Assembly: GCA_008921705.1 (NCBI GenBank)
Contig: VFFE01008410.1
Coordinates: 881,957 to 945,956 of the forward strand
Source: Burhinus oedicnemus
Taxonomy: Eukaryota; Chordata; Aves; Charadriiformes; Burhinidae
Reading direction: 5' to 3'
Length of the DNA: 64,000 bases
A program made the translations under genes and the position numbers. This document shows positions 50,112-60,341 of this stretch, one piece after another. The notes beneath the pieces were generated by a model that saw only the letters and a program-made list of their open reading frames with translations, was not told the DNA's origin and did not search any database. The first letter of the stretch is position 1, and every line of letters begins with the position of its first letter.

Positions 50112-50250
50112 TGCCTTTATTTTGCAGTGAGCTGACGGCGGTACCACAAAGTTCAGTGAGTTCCCCCAAGTCACAGAGCCAGTCAGTGGCAGGGCAGAAG
50201 TTGGCCTCCTTGAGGAAAAAACCCTGTCCTTGCTGGACTACAAGCCTCAA
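50112..50250 (+). mobile_element. MIR-like core SINE relic
   Basis: The plus strand contains 'gttcagtgagttcccccaag' then 'tcacagagccagtcagtggc' then 'agggcagaagttggcctcct' and 'ccctgtccttgctggactac'. The order matches the MIR 3' half: a TTAAGTGACTTGCCCAAGG-type block, the TCACACAGCTAGTNAGTGGCAGAGC core, a GGATT-like region, then a CCAGTCC-type end. MIR is an amniote-old SINE and copies in birds are few and very diverged. This copy would be a single ancient insertion. Confidence 0.65.
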
Positions 50251-52256
50251 GCCTTTTTACATGGTCTAAGAAAGACAGTTTTGAGATTCCTGTGTATAGA
50301 AAAGTCTTGACCTCTTTCCTTTTGTGCAAGCTGTAAAGTCTGCTTTTCATGTCTGGGATCTGTGGACAGCTGGTTTGAAGATTTTGAGGGGCTTTTTGTA
50401 ACTTTTTAGTGACAAGAGCATTTCATTGACACAGATGTTTCCGAAAGAATATTGATTTACTCCGAAGTGTTTGTAAGTAGTGCTACTTCATTGCATGGAA
50501 CTCAGTCTGTTTTTGCTGAAATTCAGTATTTTAAAGGCACTAGGATTTGTTTTAATATTTAAGGTGAAAGAGATAAAAGAAATGCTATTTCTTACTGTGG
50601 CACCCATCACAGACAGCTTATGTCACATGCACCATTTGTTTATCAGTCAGAGGACACTCTGGCATGCCTGTTACAATTACTAAATTCCTTTTCCAAGTAC
50701 AAATCACTGTTTTTTCATGGTAAGACACACTTATACAGTCTGAATTTGCAGCATGCTGAGCTGTGTGAATAGTGTGCTGATTTCTTTTAGGAAAAAGAAA
50801 ATGGCTGTTAAAACTGAGCTGCAGGTCAGTCAGCAGTGATCACTCTGCAGGGATACATGCTGTACCAGCAGCACAGTGAATACTTGCAAAACCACCTGAG
50901 TCCTGTTAAACTTTCATTCGTGTTCATGTAGAGTGGTTAGCCTTTTTCCTCTTATTTATTCCATAATAATTTAGGAACATTGAGAGCCTGTAGAGGATGT
51001 CAGTTTTCAATCAAATAAAGTTGAACTAAAGCACACAGAGCTTGCATTTTCATTATGAATTTTCAGGCTCTCCCAAAGCCCAGCAAGCTTAGAGTTTGAT
51101 GGAAAAACAACTATAATGACTATTATTAATATTATTAAGTTTTATTATGATGATGGCACCCAAGAGCCCCAGCCAGGATTGAAGAACCTTCTTCCCCTCT
51201 CTGCATCCCACTGAGGAGAAATAAAATAGCTCACAAATGGTGCCTGACAAAAAGGGCTTGCTGCCTATGCAATGTCTGTCTCTTCTCCAACCTGCTTCCT
51301 TCCCACCTTGCCATTCAGCATGCCGTGCAATACACGATGAATTCCTCCTGTGACCTCTCACATGATGATTATTCCTCTATGATTTTATTTTCTTCACCAG
51401 TTTATTTTCTCTCTTATCCCATTTTTGCATCCCTATTTGAGGGACCTACATCCATTTCATGCTCACTTGCACCACTGGTTTTCCATTCTCCCTTAGTCCC
51501 TTTCTTTGCCCATCCAACTCTTAGGGGCCCTTCTGTCTTTCATGTTTCTTCCCTTTGTACTGTCTATGCCATGTGCATTGGGCCAGATTGCCAAGGCAAT
51601 GTTCAGACCAGCCAGAAATTTGAGTTGCCTACATGGCCTTTCTCATGCTATGCCTGTATAAAAAGATGGGACTAAGAAGGGATGGTACCAGGAAATCAAG
51701 AAGAGCAATGATCCAGTCTGATCCTGATGCCAATTCACTGCTCTACGGTCACTTCGTTTTCCTCATCTGCACCATCCTTTTATTCCCTGTGGGTAATTTA
51801 CAACACATTGATTATCTTTTCATCTAGGATCAGAGTGACTGAAAGCAGGTAAATTCTTATTCTATAAATTCTGCACCATATTCAGAATTACTACAGCTAA
51901 TATTTCTCTAATGGATATGCTCTACAGTCAAATGGAGGAGTACTATTCTTCTATAGACAACTGTGATACAAGAACAGAAGTGGCAGATGCCCAGGCCCCG
52001 ACTTCTGGAGAAGCCCTGCTCCTCCCTGCCATCAACTGTCCCACTGTCCCTGGAAGTCTTGCTCCTTCTATAGTCATGTGGTCTGTTGACTCCACCTCAA
52101 CCATTTTGTAAAACATCCTCCTCTACGTTTACAGGTTGTTCTGTGACTCACCAGTTGCCCCATCCAATTTACCCAAAAGCACATCAAAGAGGAAGCCCTC
52201 TCCCATTTCAGACAGAGGGTTGCCTTTTTGTTTCAGCTACCATGTGTCAAGTATAT
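50251..52256. other. Unique DNA, no gene recognised
   Basis: No gene supported. The 116-codon frame at 51325-51675 (plus) reads a pyrimidine-rich stretch and gives a Ser/Phe/Pro-rich peptide without domains. Confidence 0.5.
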
Positions 52257-53760
52257 TATAGAATCACAGGATGGTTGAGGTTGGTCATCTTGTCCAAATG
52301 CCCTGCTCAAGCAGGGCCACCTAGAGCCTGACAGCTTATGAATATTTCCAAGGACAGAGACTCCACAACCTCTCTGGGCAACATGTGCCAGTGCTCAGTC
52401 ACTCTCACAGCAAAAAAAGTGTTTCCTGATGTTCAGCAGCAACCTCCTGTGTTTCAGTTTGTGCCCATTGCCTCTTGTCACTGGGCACCACTGAAAAGAG
52501 CCTGGCTCCATCTTCTTTACACTCTTCCTTGAGATACCTATGGACACTAATAAAATCCTACCTAAGCCTTCTCTTCTCTGGGCTAAACAGTCCCAGCTCT
52601 GTCAGCCTTCCTTCATAGGAGAGATGTTCCCATCCCTCAGTCATCTTAGCGGCACTTTCTTGGGCTCTCTTCAGTAGCTCCACATCTGTCTTGTACTGAG
52701 GAGCCCAGGACTGGACCCAGTATTACAGGTGTGGCCTCACCAGTGCTGAGTAGAAGGGAAGGATCACCTCCCTCAACCTGTTGGCAACAACCCTCCTAAT
52801 GCAGCCCAGAATACTGTTAGCCTTCTTTGGCATAAGGGTACATTGGTGGCTCATGTTCAACTTGGTGTCCACCAGGACCCCCAGGTCCTTTTCTGCCAAG
52901 CTGCTTTCCAGCTGGTCAGCCCCTAGCATCTAATGGTGCAGGAGGTTATTCCTCCACAGGTGCAAGACTTTGCCCTTCCCTTTGTTGAACTGCATGAGGT
53001 TCCTGTCAGCCCATTTCTCCAGCCTGTTGAGTTCCCTTTGGATGGCAGCACAAACCTCTGCATATCAGCCACTTCTCCCAGTTTTGTGTCATCAGCAAAC
53101 TTGCTGAGGGTATGCTCTGCACTAACATCCAGATCATTAATGAAGATGTTAAATAGGATCAGATCCAGATCCAGAACTGACCCCTGGGGTACAACAGTGC
53201 CACTGATCAACCACCCTCAGGTCCTGGCTGTTCAGCCAGTTTTCAGTCCACTGTCTGCTCATCCAGCCCATAATTCATCATCTTCACTATGAATATCTTA
53301 TGGAAGATGGTGTTGAAAGCCTTGTAGACAATATCCACTGCTCTCCCCTCATCTACCAAACCAGTAATTTCCTCATAGAAGTTTATCAGGTTGGTCCAGC
53401 ATGACTTCCCCTTGGTGAATTAGTGCTGACTACTACTGATGCCTTTCTGGTCCTTAATGTGCCTGGAAATGGTGTCCAGAATTAGTTTTTCCATCACCTT
53501 TCCAGGGATCCAGGTAAGGCTGACTGGTGTATTGTTCCCTGGGTCCTCCTTCTTGCTCTTTTTGAAGATAAGAGCAGCGTTTGCTTTCCTCCAGCCCTCA
53601 GGCACCTCTCCCAGTCACTATGAGCATTCAAAGATTAAGAGTGGTCTCATGATGACATCAGACAGCTCCCACAGCACTCATGGGTGCATCCCATCAGGGC
53701 CAACGGTATGTCCCGTTTGCTAAGTATTCCCTGACATGATCCTCTTCCAGTGCTCCAGTG
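52257..53760 (-). mobile_element. CR1 non-LTR retrotransposon, 5' truncated (about 1.5 kb)
   Basis: The left edge is 'tatagaatcacaggatggtt' followed by 'gaggttgg', the CR1 3' end in reverse complement. The minus strand continues through the RT C-terminus, palm and fingers to about 53760. Its length and truncation point are close to those of the 33.8-kb copy, but it is more decayed. The flanks show no clear target-site duplication. Confidence 0.93.
52723..53605 (-). pseudogene. CR1 reverse-transcriptase fragment with motif A deletion
   Basis: Pieces: 53420-53605 (fingers, KKSKKEDPGNNTPVSLTWIP), 52923-53210 (motif B degraded; motif [13 protein letters not shown] intact) and 52723-52929 (thumb side). 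Between them, near 53312-53329, the minus strand reads ...VDIVY-KAFNT..., so the four residues that carry the catalytic Asp of motif A are missing, consistent with an in-frame 12-bp deletion. The pieces lie in different frames. The enzyme is inactive. Confidence 0.87.
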
Positions 53761-54801
53761 GCTATGATCCATGTGAACTATTTGAGAACTCTGTGTCAGG
53801 ATGGGATGAACCCAGGCCTAGAATTGCTGGCTTTATCCCTTAGAGACTCCTGAAAATAGGACTGCCAAATTGTCCTGTAGGAAACAATATTGCAACACCA
53901 TAGCAACAATGTCACTCAATGCAACACCTCATAGAAAGAAAGGCTGGATTTGGTTAAAACACAAGCAATTTCAGTCTCTCACACACTGTGGTACCCCCAT
54001 CAGCAGGACATGTGCAAGCAGCCTGCTGAGCAGTCAGGCACTAGGACACCTGTACCCAGGTGGCCTGTCCAGAGCTGCTCACGGTGACATGGAGGTTGAG
54101 GGGCATCAGTTTTTGAGCCTCTCACCACACTACCTGCAGTCTTACTTAGGAGTAAGAATCCACTGAGGAGTGCGCTGGTTTTGGATGCATCTCATTATAC
54201 CCTTCAGGTACGATTAACCTCTCTATCCTGTCCCACTTCTGTGAGTCATCAGCATTCAGCCACTGTCTTTGTTTCAGATCTGGTTGTTCTGAGAAATTGC
54301 ACGTAGATGGGTGCTAGGATCTTGTTGGTCTGCTACTGCAGGTGTCAGCAGCACAAGCCATTTTTATGCCTTGCTGGCATTTTGCATCCAGGTGTTCACA
54401 TTCACTCTCCATTCATATTAATATATATATTATTTTTACAATTTTCCACAGCCATAAAAGATTCCTGGGTTTCCATTGTCTAATGCAACATAGGTACTTT
54501 GGTATCTACTGAGAAAAAAATTACAGCTAACTTTTATGATTCACAAGTTTTCTTCTCAAAAGTCTCCCAAGCTTCTGGTGTTGCCCTTCAGTATTTTGGC
54601 AATATAGGATTGTAAACACTCTACTTTCTTTGCTCAGAATTACACCAGAACTACAAATGAATGTCATAGTTCACTTCCTTCTATGCAATCGTGTTACGGA
54701 TAAATTCTAATCTGATCCAGACTTCATGCTCTCTATCTCTGATTGTATTCTGCTGAGCTTTGTGGTGTACCTTTCCACTTTCTTATTCTCCGTTATTCCC
54801 C
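53761..54801. other. Unique DNA, no gene recognised
   Basis: Contains a 98-codon plus frame (53870-54166) without recognisable features and a short TATATATATTATTTTT patch near 54421. No repeat family is recognised. Confidence 0.5.
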
Positions 54802-55381
54802 TGTCATGGTTTCAGCTGGGGTAGAGTTAACTTTCTTGCTAGCAGCTAGTATAGTGCTGTGTTTTGGATTTGGGATGAGAATCGTGTTGATAATGCACTA
54901 ATGTTTTCAGTTGTTGCTAGGCAGTCAAGGCCTATTTTGCTTCTCATACTATCCCTCCAGCAAGTAGGCTGGGGGTGCAGAAAAAGTTGGGAGGGGACAC
55001 AACTGGGACAGCTGACCCCAACTGACCAAAGGGATATTCCATACCATATGACATGCTCAGCATATAAAGCTAGGGGAAGAAGAAGGAAGGGGCAGACGTT
55101 CAGAGTGGTGGCGTTTGTCTTCCCAAGTAACCATTACACGTGATGGAGCCCTGCTTTCCTGGAGATGGCTGAACACCTGCCTGCCAATGGGAAGCAGTGA
55201 ATTAATTCCTTGTTTTGCTTTGCTTGCGTGCGTGGCTTTTGCCTTAGTTATTAAACTGTCTTTATGTCAGCCCATGAATTTTCTCATTTTTACTCTTCCA
55301 ATTCTCTCCCCGATCCTGCCGCGGGGGGAGTAAGTGAGCAGCTGCACGGTCCTAGTTGCCAGCTGGGGTTAAACCATGACA
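54802..55381 (+). mobile_element. Solo LTR of an avian endogenous retrovirus (ERVL-type), 580 bp
   Basis: The segment opens TGTCATGGTTT and closes with its exact reverse complement AAACCATGACA, an 11-bp terminal inverted repeat with the TG...CA ends of retroviral LTRs. Inside is a TATA box (TATAAA, 55063-55068) after an 'aactgaccaaagggatattc' block, then a 'cttagttattaaactgtctt' region and a G-rich end, the layout of common neoavian ERVL-type LTRs as I recall them. No internal viral genes adjoin it, so it is a solo LTR left by recombination. The 5-bp flanks (TCCCC left, TCTGC right) match at only 3 of 5 positions. Orientation is given by the TATA box. Confidence 0.88.
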
Positions 55382-56914
55382 TCTGCTTACATAATCCTTT
55401 TTTATCCATGACAAACTGGAAATAAGTTTGCAAGAAAGCACAAGAGACACTTGTCATTGATAGGACAGACAGAAAGAAATCAGTTGAGTAATGGAAAAAA
55501 GCTTTTCTTTTGCTTTTAATTAATATTCTAAATAATCTTTCTGTGTGTTTTCATAATATTCCTTCATTGACTGTCCTGCTACATATTCATCAAGGGCTAC
55601 CTCCTGGCTAATCAGAACAATATTTATTGGTTATAATAGAGATGTCAGCTGACATCAGATGAAAACCTTGATCCAGGTTCTCTATTCAGCATTTATATTT
55701 GGGAGCAGCTGACACCCTCCTGAGATTAGCAGCCCAGTGATCAATGCCAGATAGTTAATAAGTTCAGTTTCACAAATCACTGTTATGAGAAAGTCAGGAT
55801 GTTCAATGGAAAACTGAGCTGAGCAAGAATCAGGCAGACAAGATACTTAGTTAAGGACACAAAATTCTAAGAAGGGAAAAAACACTTAAGGATAAACTGC
55901 ATAGTAATGGAAATATCACATAGGAAGTTCAAACTGTTTAATAGCCTAGAAGCTTATTCATATATGGTGTTCTCAAGACAACAGTATGATGGTAAAGAAT
56001 AATCTGTACTCATTTGAGGAACTAGGGGCCCTCATAACTAATTTCAGTAGGACCATAAAGTCATAATTAGGTATAGGTTTAATCACAAATGTTCCAGGGA
56101 AAAATCACTTTAAAGAAATCTTATTTTCCCACCTTTTAACAAGGAAAAAATATTCACTGACAATTTTTAACCTGGTAAAAAGTAACATTGTTATATGACC
56201 ATTAGCATGTTATAAAAAGGAAACAAAAAGGTTCAATGGTTCTGAATACAGCAAAAATATCAATATTTACTAAGGAGAATAACACAATCTTTTATTCAAT
56301 TGTAGTCCTTGTTTCTTTCAAAGCTCTTTCTTGTTGCCTTTTGTAACCTGTAAGCATCTTGGTTTGCAAGTCAGGTTACAACTTGGCTTCTGTTCAAATC
56401 AGAAATTCACCTTTTAGGGGCTTCAGAAAGGGGATTTCCACTGCCAAAGCTTCTCACCCCTCCAAGGGCATAATAAATGGCTTTTTAAGTGAAGCAGTGG
56501 CATAGACATGTTTACTGACAGACTTCTACCATACCCATGTAAGAAATGAAACACCAGACAATCAATTTAACTTATGCATTGAGGAACTTTATTAACAGGA
56601 CATGGGGGTGTTGGTTGCTGATCAGTCTTCTCCAGCCTTTTTCATTTTTTCCTCAAACAGCGCCGTTCCTCCTGCACTTGTTCCTTCTTTCACTGCTGCA
56701 GGATGGGGGAGAAAGAACAATAGACCAGGGCAAACTGCCCTCTTCTCCCTCTTCTGTCAGTCAAATGGAGAATTTTGAAACTTTCTATAAGGTGATCAGC
56801 CTAAGGATAAGAAAAAACACCTGGCACAAACGTGCACCCTGTAATGGTCTTCCTGCTTAAGTGGAAGCTCCCCCACAGCAGAGAGCAATGGGAGCTCCCT
56901 TGCAGCCCTGAGCA
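55382..56914. other. AT-rich unique DNA, no gene recognised
   Basis: No supported feature until the duplicated segment begins. A pyrimidine-rich patch near 56640-56700 gives a 104-codon chance frame (56546-56860). Confidence 0.5.
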
Positions 56915-57306
56915 AAGCCCAGAGGCTGCCCTCCTAACGCCGCGGTGTCGTCCTGTTGGGCTCAGGCTCCCATACACGGGGCCTCTTGGTGCAGCTCACA
57001 GGGTGCACCTTTCCTCAGGGGCCCTTGGTGGCTTCCAGGGTTGTTTCCATAGCCCTGGGGCATGTTCTAGCTCATTGCTGTCCCCCACCCCTTTGGTGCC
57101 CCACGCTGCCCTCTTGAACATCCCCCACCCCAAACACGCTAGGGCTTGTCCAGCAGCCTTGTACAGTGCGGGGTTCCAAACCTGCCTTTTACTTCTGTTT
57201 AATTATTTTCTATTAAAATTTAATTATTCATTATTATTAAAGAATGTTGTATACACTGTATTCTTAACACTTTTTTGGAGGTATCTATTTAAGTTATATC
57301 TCTTCA

Positions 57307-57341
57307 TATATATATTTCTATAACATATAGAAATATATATA
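57307..57341. repeat. Perfect AT-rich palindrome, 16-bp arms
   Basis: Arms at 57307-57322 and 57326-57341 are exact reverse complements around a 3-nt ACA spacer. The equivalent in copy 2 (about 59031-59065) has a G-to-T change in the right arm, so it no longer pairs fully. AT palindromes can extrude as cruciforms and are breakage-prone. Confidence 0.9.
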
Positions 57342-57507
57342 ATACACACACACATATGTATACTGCATATATTTATATGCAAGCATTTCCTGGTCGGAAG
57401 GAAATGAGCAGCCATTCAGAGGTTGTTCTGAGATCACGCGGTTATGACGGTTTCAAAAAATGGCAGGCAGGCAATCACAGAGCAATATGGAAACTTGTGG
57501 AGTATGA

Positions 57508-58217
57508 CGTCCTGGTTTGAGGTAAATCAGAATGAATTTGCTGTTCAGTAATTTTACTTTGCAGCTAAGCCTCTTCTAACTAACTGAACTCCCTGAAATT
57601 AAAAGCATATTGTGGAGATACTGTTTGCGCTTATAATGATAAGACCTGATTATTTATAATTGTGCCAAGGAATGGTATGCAGAGAGGCTCTTGCTTATAC
57701 TTATTGCTATAACAGCCAAGGCTGGCCAAATTTGCTATTTGCTCCAATTGAGGGTCGGAAGCGGAAAAGCGTAGAGGGGTCACACCTGCGGGGAGGAGCG
57801 GACAGGACAGGTGACCCAAAACTGACCAACAAGTGTATTCCATCCCGTCTGCATCATGCTCAGTATAAAAGCTGAGGGATCAAAGGGTCAACTCTTTCTT
57901 CAATGGCCGGTGTCTGAGGAGGACTCTGTCTGTTTGTCTGATCTCAATCAGGGCGTTCCTGAATCCAGACCCAGAATCCATCTCCCGCCTGTTGCTGAGT
58001 CCAGCCTGGGACTTTCCCAGTGCCTGCTGGTGATGTGATCATCATCCTGGGAGCTTGATACAGTTTTGTATATATGGCATGTATTTTCATTATTTCCTTT
58101 TTATTGTTTTATTAATATTCCACTGAAGTAGTTAGTTTCTTCTAAACTCCTTGGAGACAGAGATGAGGGAGAGCATTTGTCATTCATCTCAGTGGCCAGT
58201 CCAGCCAAAACCATGAC
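57508..58217 (+). mobile_element. Solo ERVL-type LTR within copy 1, about 710 bp
   Basis: It begins CGTCCTGGTTTGAGGTAAAT (the usual first T of TGTCC appears changed to C) and ends CCAGCCAAAACCATGAC. It contains 'gacccaaaactgaccaac', a TATA box (TATAAAA, 57864-57870), and a 'cattatttcctttttattg' region before the end, the order found in a widespread avian LTR family. No gag, pol or env adjoins it. Because the matching LTR sits at the same place in copy 2, it was inserted before the segment was duplicated. No clear 5-bp target duplication was found. Confidence 0.8.
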
Positions 58218-58299
58218 CAATGTCAAAACCAGTGGCCTCCACGTATATGGTGGGCAGGGTGCCCAGTGCGGGTCCATTTCTGGGTCAGCTGTAAGGTGT

Positions 58300-58618
58300 G
58301 GCTAGCCCTGGCAGCCAATCACAGGACTGCTTTTGAACACATGGGCTAAAATGGCATTAGGAAACAGCCTTCAGCCAATCACAGAACAGAATGAAAACAT
58401 GTTGGTTACAAAATGGCAGCTGCCAGCCATGAAATGCTGGACAACCCAGAGTGGTGGCCCCCATGTGTGTAGGGGGGAGGGACTTCCTCTCGCGATGTGC
58501 ACCTGGCTGAATTGACAGGGGCAGATGGCAATGCCAGCCAATCACAGGACAGTCTGTGCTCAGGTGGGGGGAGGGCACTTTGCCGAATGACAGGCCCCAA
58601 GGACAGAAAGAGGAGGCG
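58300..58618. promoter_or_regulatory. CCAAT/YY1-type site array, copy 1
   Basis: AGCCAATCACAG occurs at about 58313, 58373 and 58536, the first two exactly 60 bp apart. After the first two come AAAATGGC motifs that fit the YY1 core. AGCCAATCA is a strong NF-Y-type CCAAT box. A further, slightly changed site (AGGCAATCACAG) lies on the other side of the LTR near 57470. The module could be the remains of a tandem repeat used as an enhancer. Function is inferred only from motif spelling. Confidence 0.45.
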
Positions 58619-58638
58619 NNNNNNNNNNNNNNNNNNNN
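58619..58638. other. Assembly gap of 20 N
   Basis: A 20-N run separates the end of copy 1 from the start of copy 2. A fixed-size run usually marks a gap of unknown length. Both sides belong to the same repeat, so the true sequence here may be longer, or the two copies may be a false duplication. Confidence 0.98.
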
Positions 58639-60341
58639 AAGCCCAGAGGCTGCCCTCCTAACGCCGCGGTGTCGTCCTGTTGGGCTCAGGCTCCCATACA
58701 CGGGGCCTCTTGGTGCAGCTCACAGGGTGCACCTTTCCTCAGGGGCCCTTGGTGGCTTCCAGGGGTGTTTCCATAGCCCTGGGGCATGTTCTAGCTCATT
58801 GCTGTCCCCCACCCCTTTGGTGCCCCACACTGCCCTCTTGAACATCCCCCACCCCAAACACGCTAGGGCTTGTCCAGCAGCCTTGTAAAGTGCGGGGTTC
58901 CAAAACTGCCTTTTACTTCTGTTTAATTATTTTCTATTAAAATTTAATTATTCATTATTATTAAAGAATGTTGTATACACTGTATTCTTAACACTTTTTT
59001 GGAGGTATATATTTAAGTTATATCTCTTCATATATATATTTCTATAACATATATAAATATATATAATACACACACACATATGTATACTGCATATATTTAT
59101 ATACAAGCATTTCCTGGTTGGAAGGAAATGAGCAGCTAATCAGAGGTTGTTCTGAGATCACGCGGTTATGACGGTTTCAAAAAATGGCAGGCAGGCAATC
59201 ACAGAGCAATATGGAAACTTGTGGAGTATGACGTCCTGGTTTGAGGTAAATCAGAATGAATTTGCTGTTCAGTAATTTTACTTTGCAGCTAAGCCTCTTC
59301 TAACTAACTAAACTCCCTGAAATTAAAAGCATATTGTGGAGACACTGTTTGCGCTTATAATGATAAGACCTGATTATTTATAATTGTGCCAAGGAATGGT
59401 ATGCAGAGAGGCTCTTGCTTATACTTATTGGTATAACAGCCAAGGCCAGCCAAATTTGCTATTTGCTCCAATTGAGGGTTGGAAGTGGAAATGCGTAGAT
59501 GGGTCACACCTGTGGGGAGAAGCAGACAGGAGAGGTGACCCAAAACTGACCAACAGGGTGTTCCATCCCATCTGCATCATGCTCAGTATAAAAGCTGAGG
59601 GATCAAAGGGTCAATTCTTTCTTCAACGGCCGGCATCCAAGGAGGACTCTGTCTGTTTGTCTGATCTCAATTAGTGCGTTCCTGAATCCAGATCCAGAAT
59701 CCATCTCCCGCCTGTCGCTGAGTCCAGCCTGGGACTTTCCCAGTGCCTGCTGGTGATGTGATCATCATCCTGGGAGCTTGATACAGTTTTGTATATATGG
59801 CACGTATTTTCATTATTTCCTTTTTATTGTTTTATTAATATTCCACTGAAGTAGTTAGTTTCTTCTAAACTCCTTGGAGACAGAGATGAGGGAGAGCATT
59901 TGTCATTCATCTCAGTGGCCAGTCCAGCCAAAACCATGACCAATGTCAAAACCAGTGGCCTCCACGTATATGGTGGGCAGGGTGCCCAGTGCGGGTCCAT
60001 TTCTGGGTCAGCTGTAAGGTGTGGCTAGCCCTGGCAGCCAATCACAGGACTGCTTTTGAACACATGGGCTAAAATGGCATTATGGAACAGCCTTCAGCCA
60101 ATCACAGAACAGAATGAAAACATGTTGGTTACAAAATGGCAGCTGCCAGCCATGAAATGCTGGACAACCCAGAGTGGTGGCCCCCATGTGTGTAGGGGGG
60201 AGGGACTTCCTCTCCCGATGTGCACCTGGCTGAATTGACAGGGGCAGATGGCAATGCCAGCCAATCACAGGACAGTCTGTGCTCAGGTGGGGGGAGGGCA
60301 CTTTGCCGAATGACAGGCCCCAAGGACAGAAAGAGGAGGCG
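58639..60341. repeat. Tandem duplicated segment, copy 2 (about 1.70 kb, left end in gap)
   Basis: Direct repeat of 56915-58618. Differences from copy 1 are unevenly spread: few in the first 775 bp, many in about 59410-59700, and very few in the last 600 bp. Several changes in the divergent part are CpG-to-TpG or CpA. Unlike copy 1 it continues without break into a GC-rich promoter-like block. Confidence 0.95.
59232..59940 (+). mobile_element. Solo ERVL-type LTR within copy 2, about 709 bp
   Basis: Counterpart of the LTR at 57508-58217 with the same start, end and TATA box (TATAAAA, 59587-59593). It carries a 1-bp deletion relative to copy 1 in the block after 'actgaccaac'. Both LTRs share the same atypical first base. 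This supports a single insertion later copied with its flanks rather than two insertions. Confidence 0.8.

Larger units (their letters stand above)
56915..58618. repeat. Tandem duplicated segment, copy 1 (about 1.70 kb, right end in gap)
   Basis: This segment recurs almost unchanged at 58639-60341, offset 1724 bp (1723 after one 1-bp indel near 57830). By eye I count about 40-45 differences, so roughly 97-98 % identity. It holds in order: a GC-rich part (56915-57180), an AT-rich part with a perfect palindrome (57307-57341), a CCAAT-type site, a solo LTR (57508-58217) and a CCAAT/YY1-rich module (58300-58618). The 163-codon plus frame at 56832-57323 starts just upstream and runs into it. In copy 2 the matching frame is broken by TAC to TAA, so no protein is called. 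The copy stops at a run of N. Confidence 0.95.

Noticed and set aside
51325..51675. 116-codon plus-strand open frame
   Set aside because: Pyrimidine-rich low-complexity DNA giving a Ser/Phe/Pro-rich peptide without domain features.
54859..55333. Open frames of 94 and 72 codons
   Set aside because: They lie inside the solo LTR and do not resemble retroviral proteins.
56832..57323. 163-codon plus-strand open frame, partly repeated in copy 2 (58556-58888)
   Set aside because: Its conservation simply reflects the recent duplication. The copy 2 frame is shortened by TAC to TAA, and the first 37 residues of the latter run through the N gap.
58217..58260. Retroviral primer-binding site downstream of the LTR
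   Set aside because: The sequence after the LTR end does not fit a tRNA 3' end such as TGG plus tRNA complement, and no viral internal region follows, so the LTR is treated as solo.
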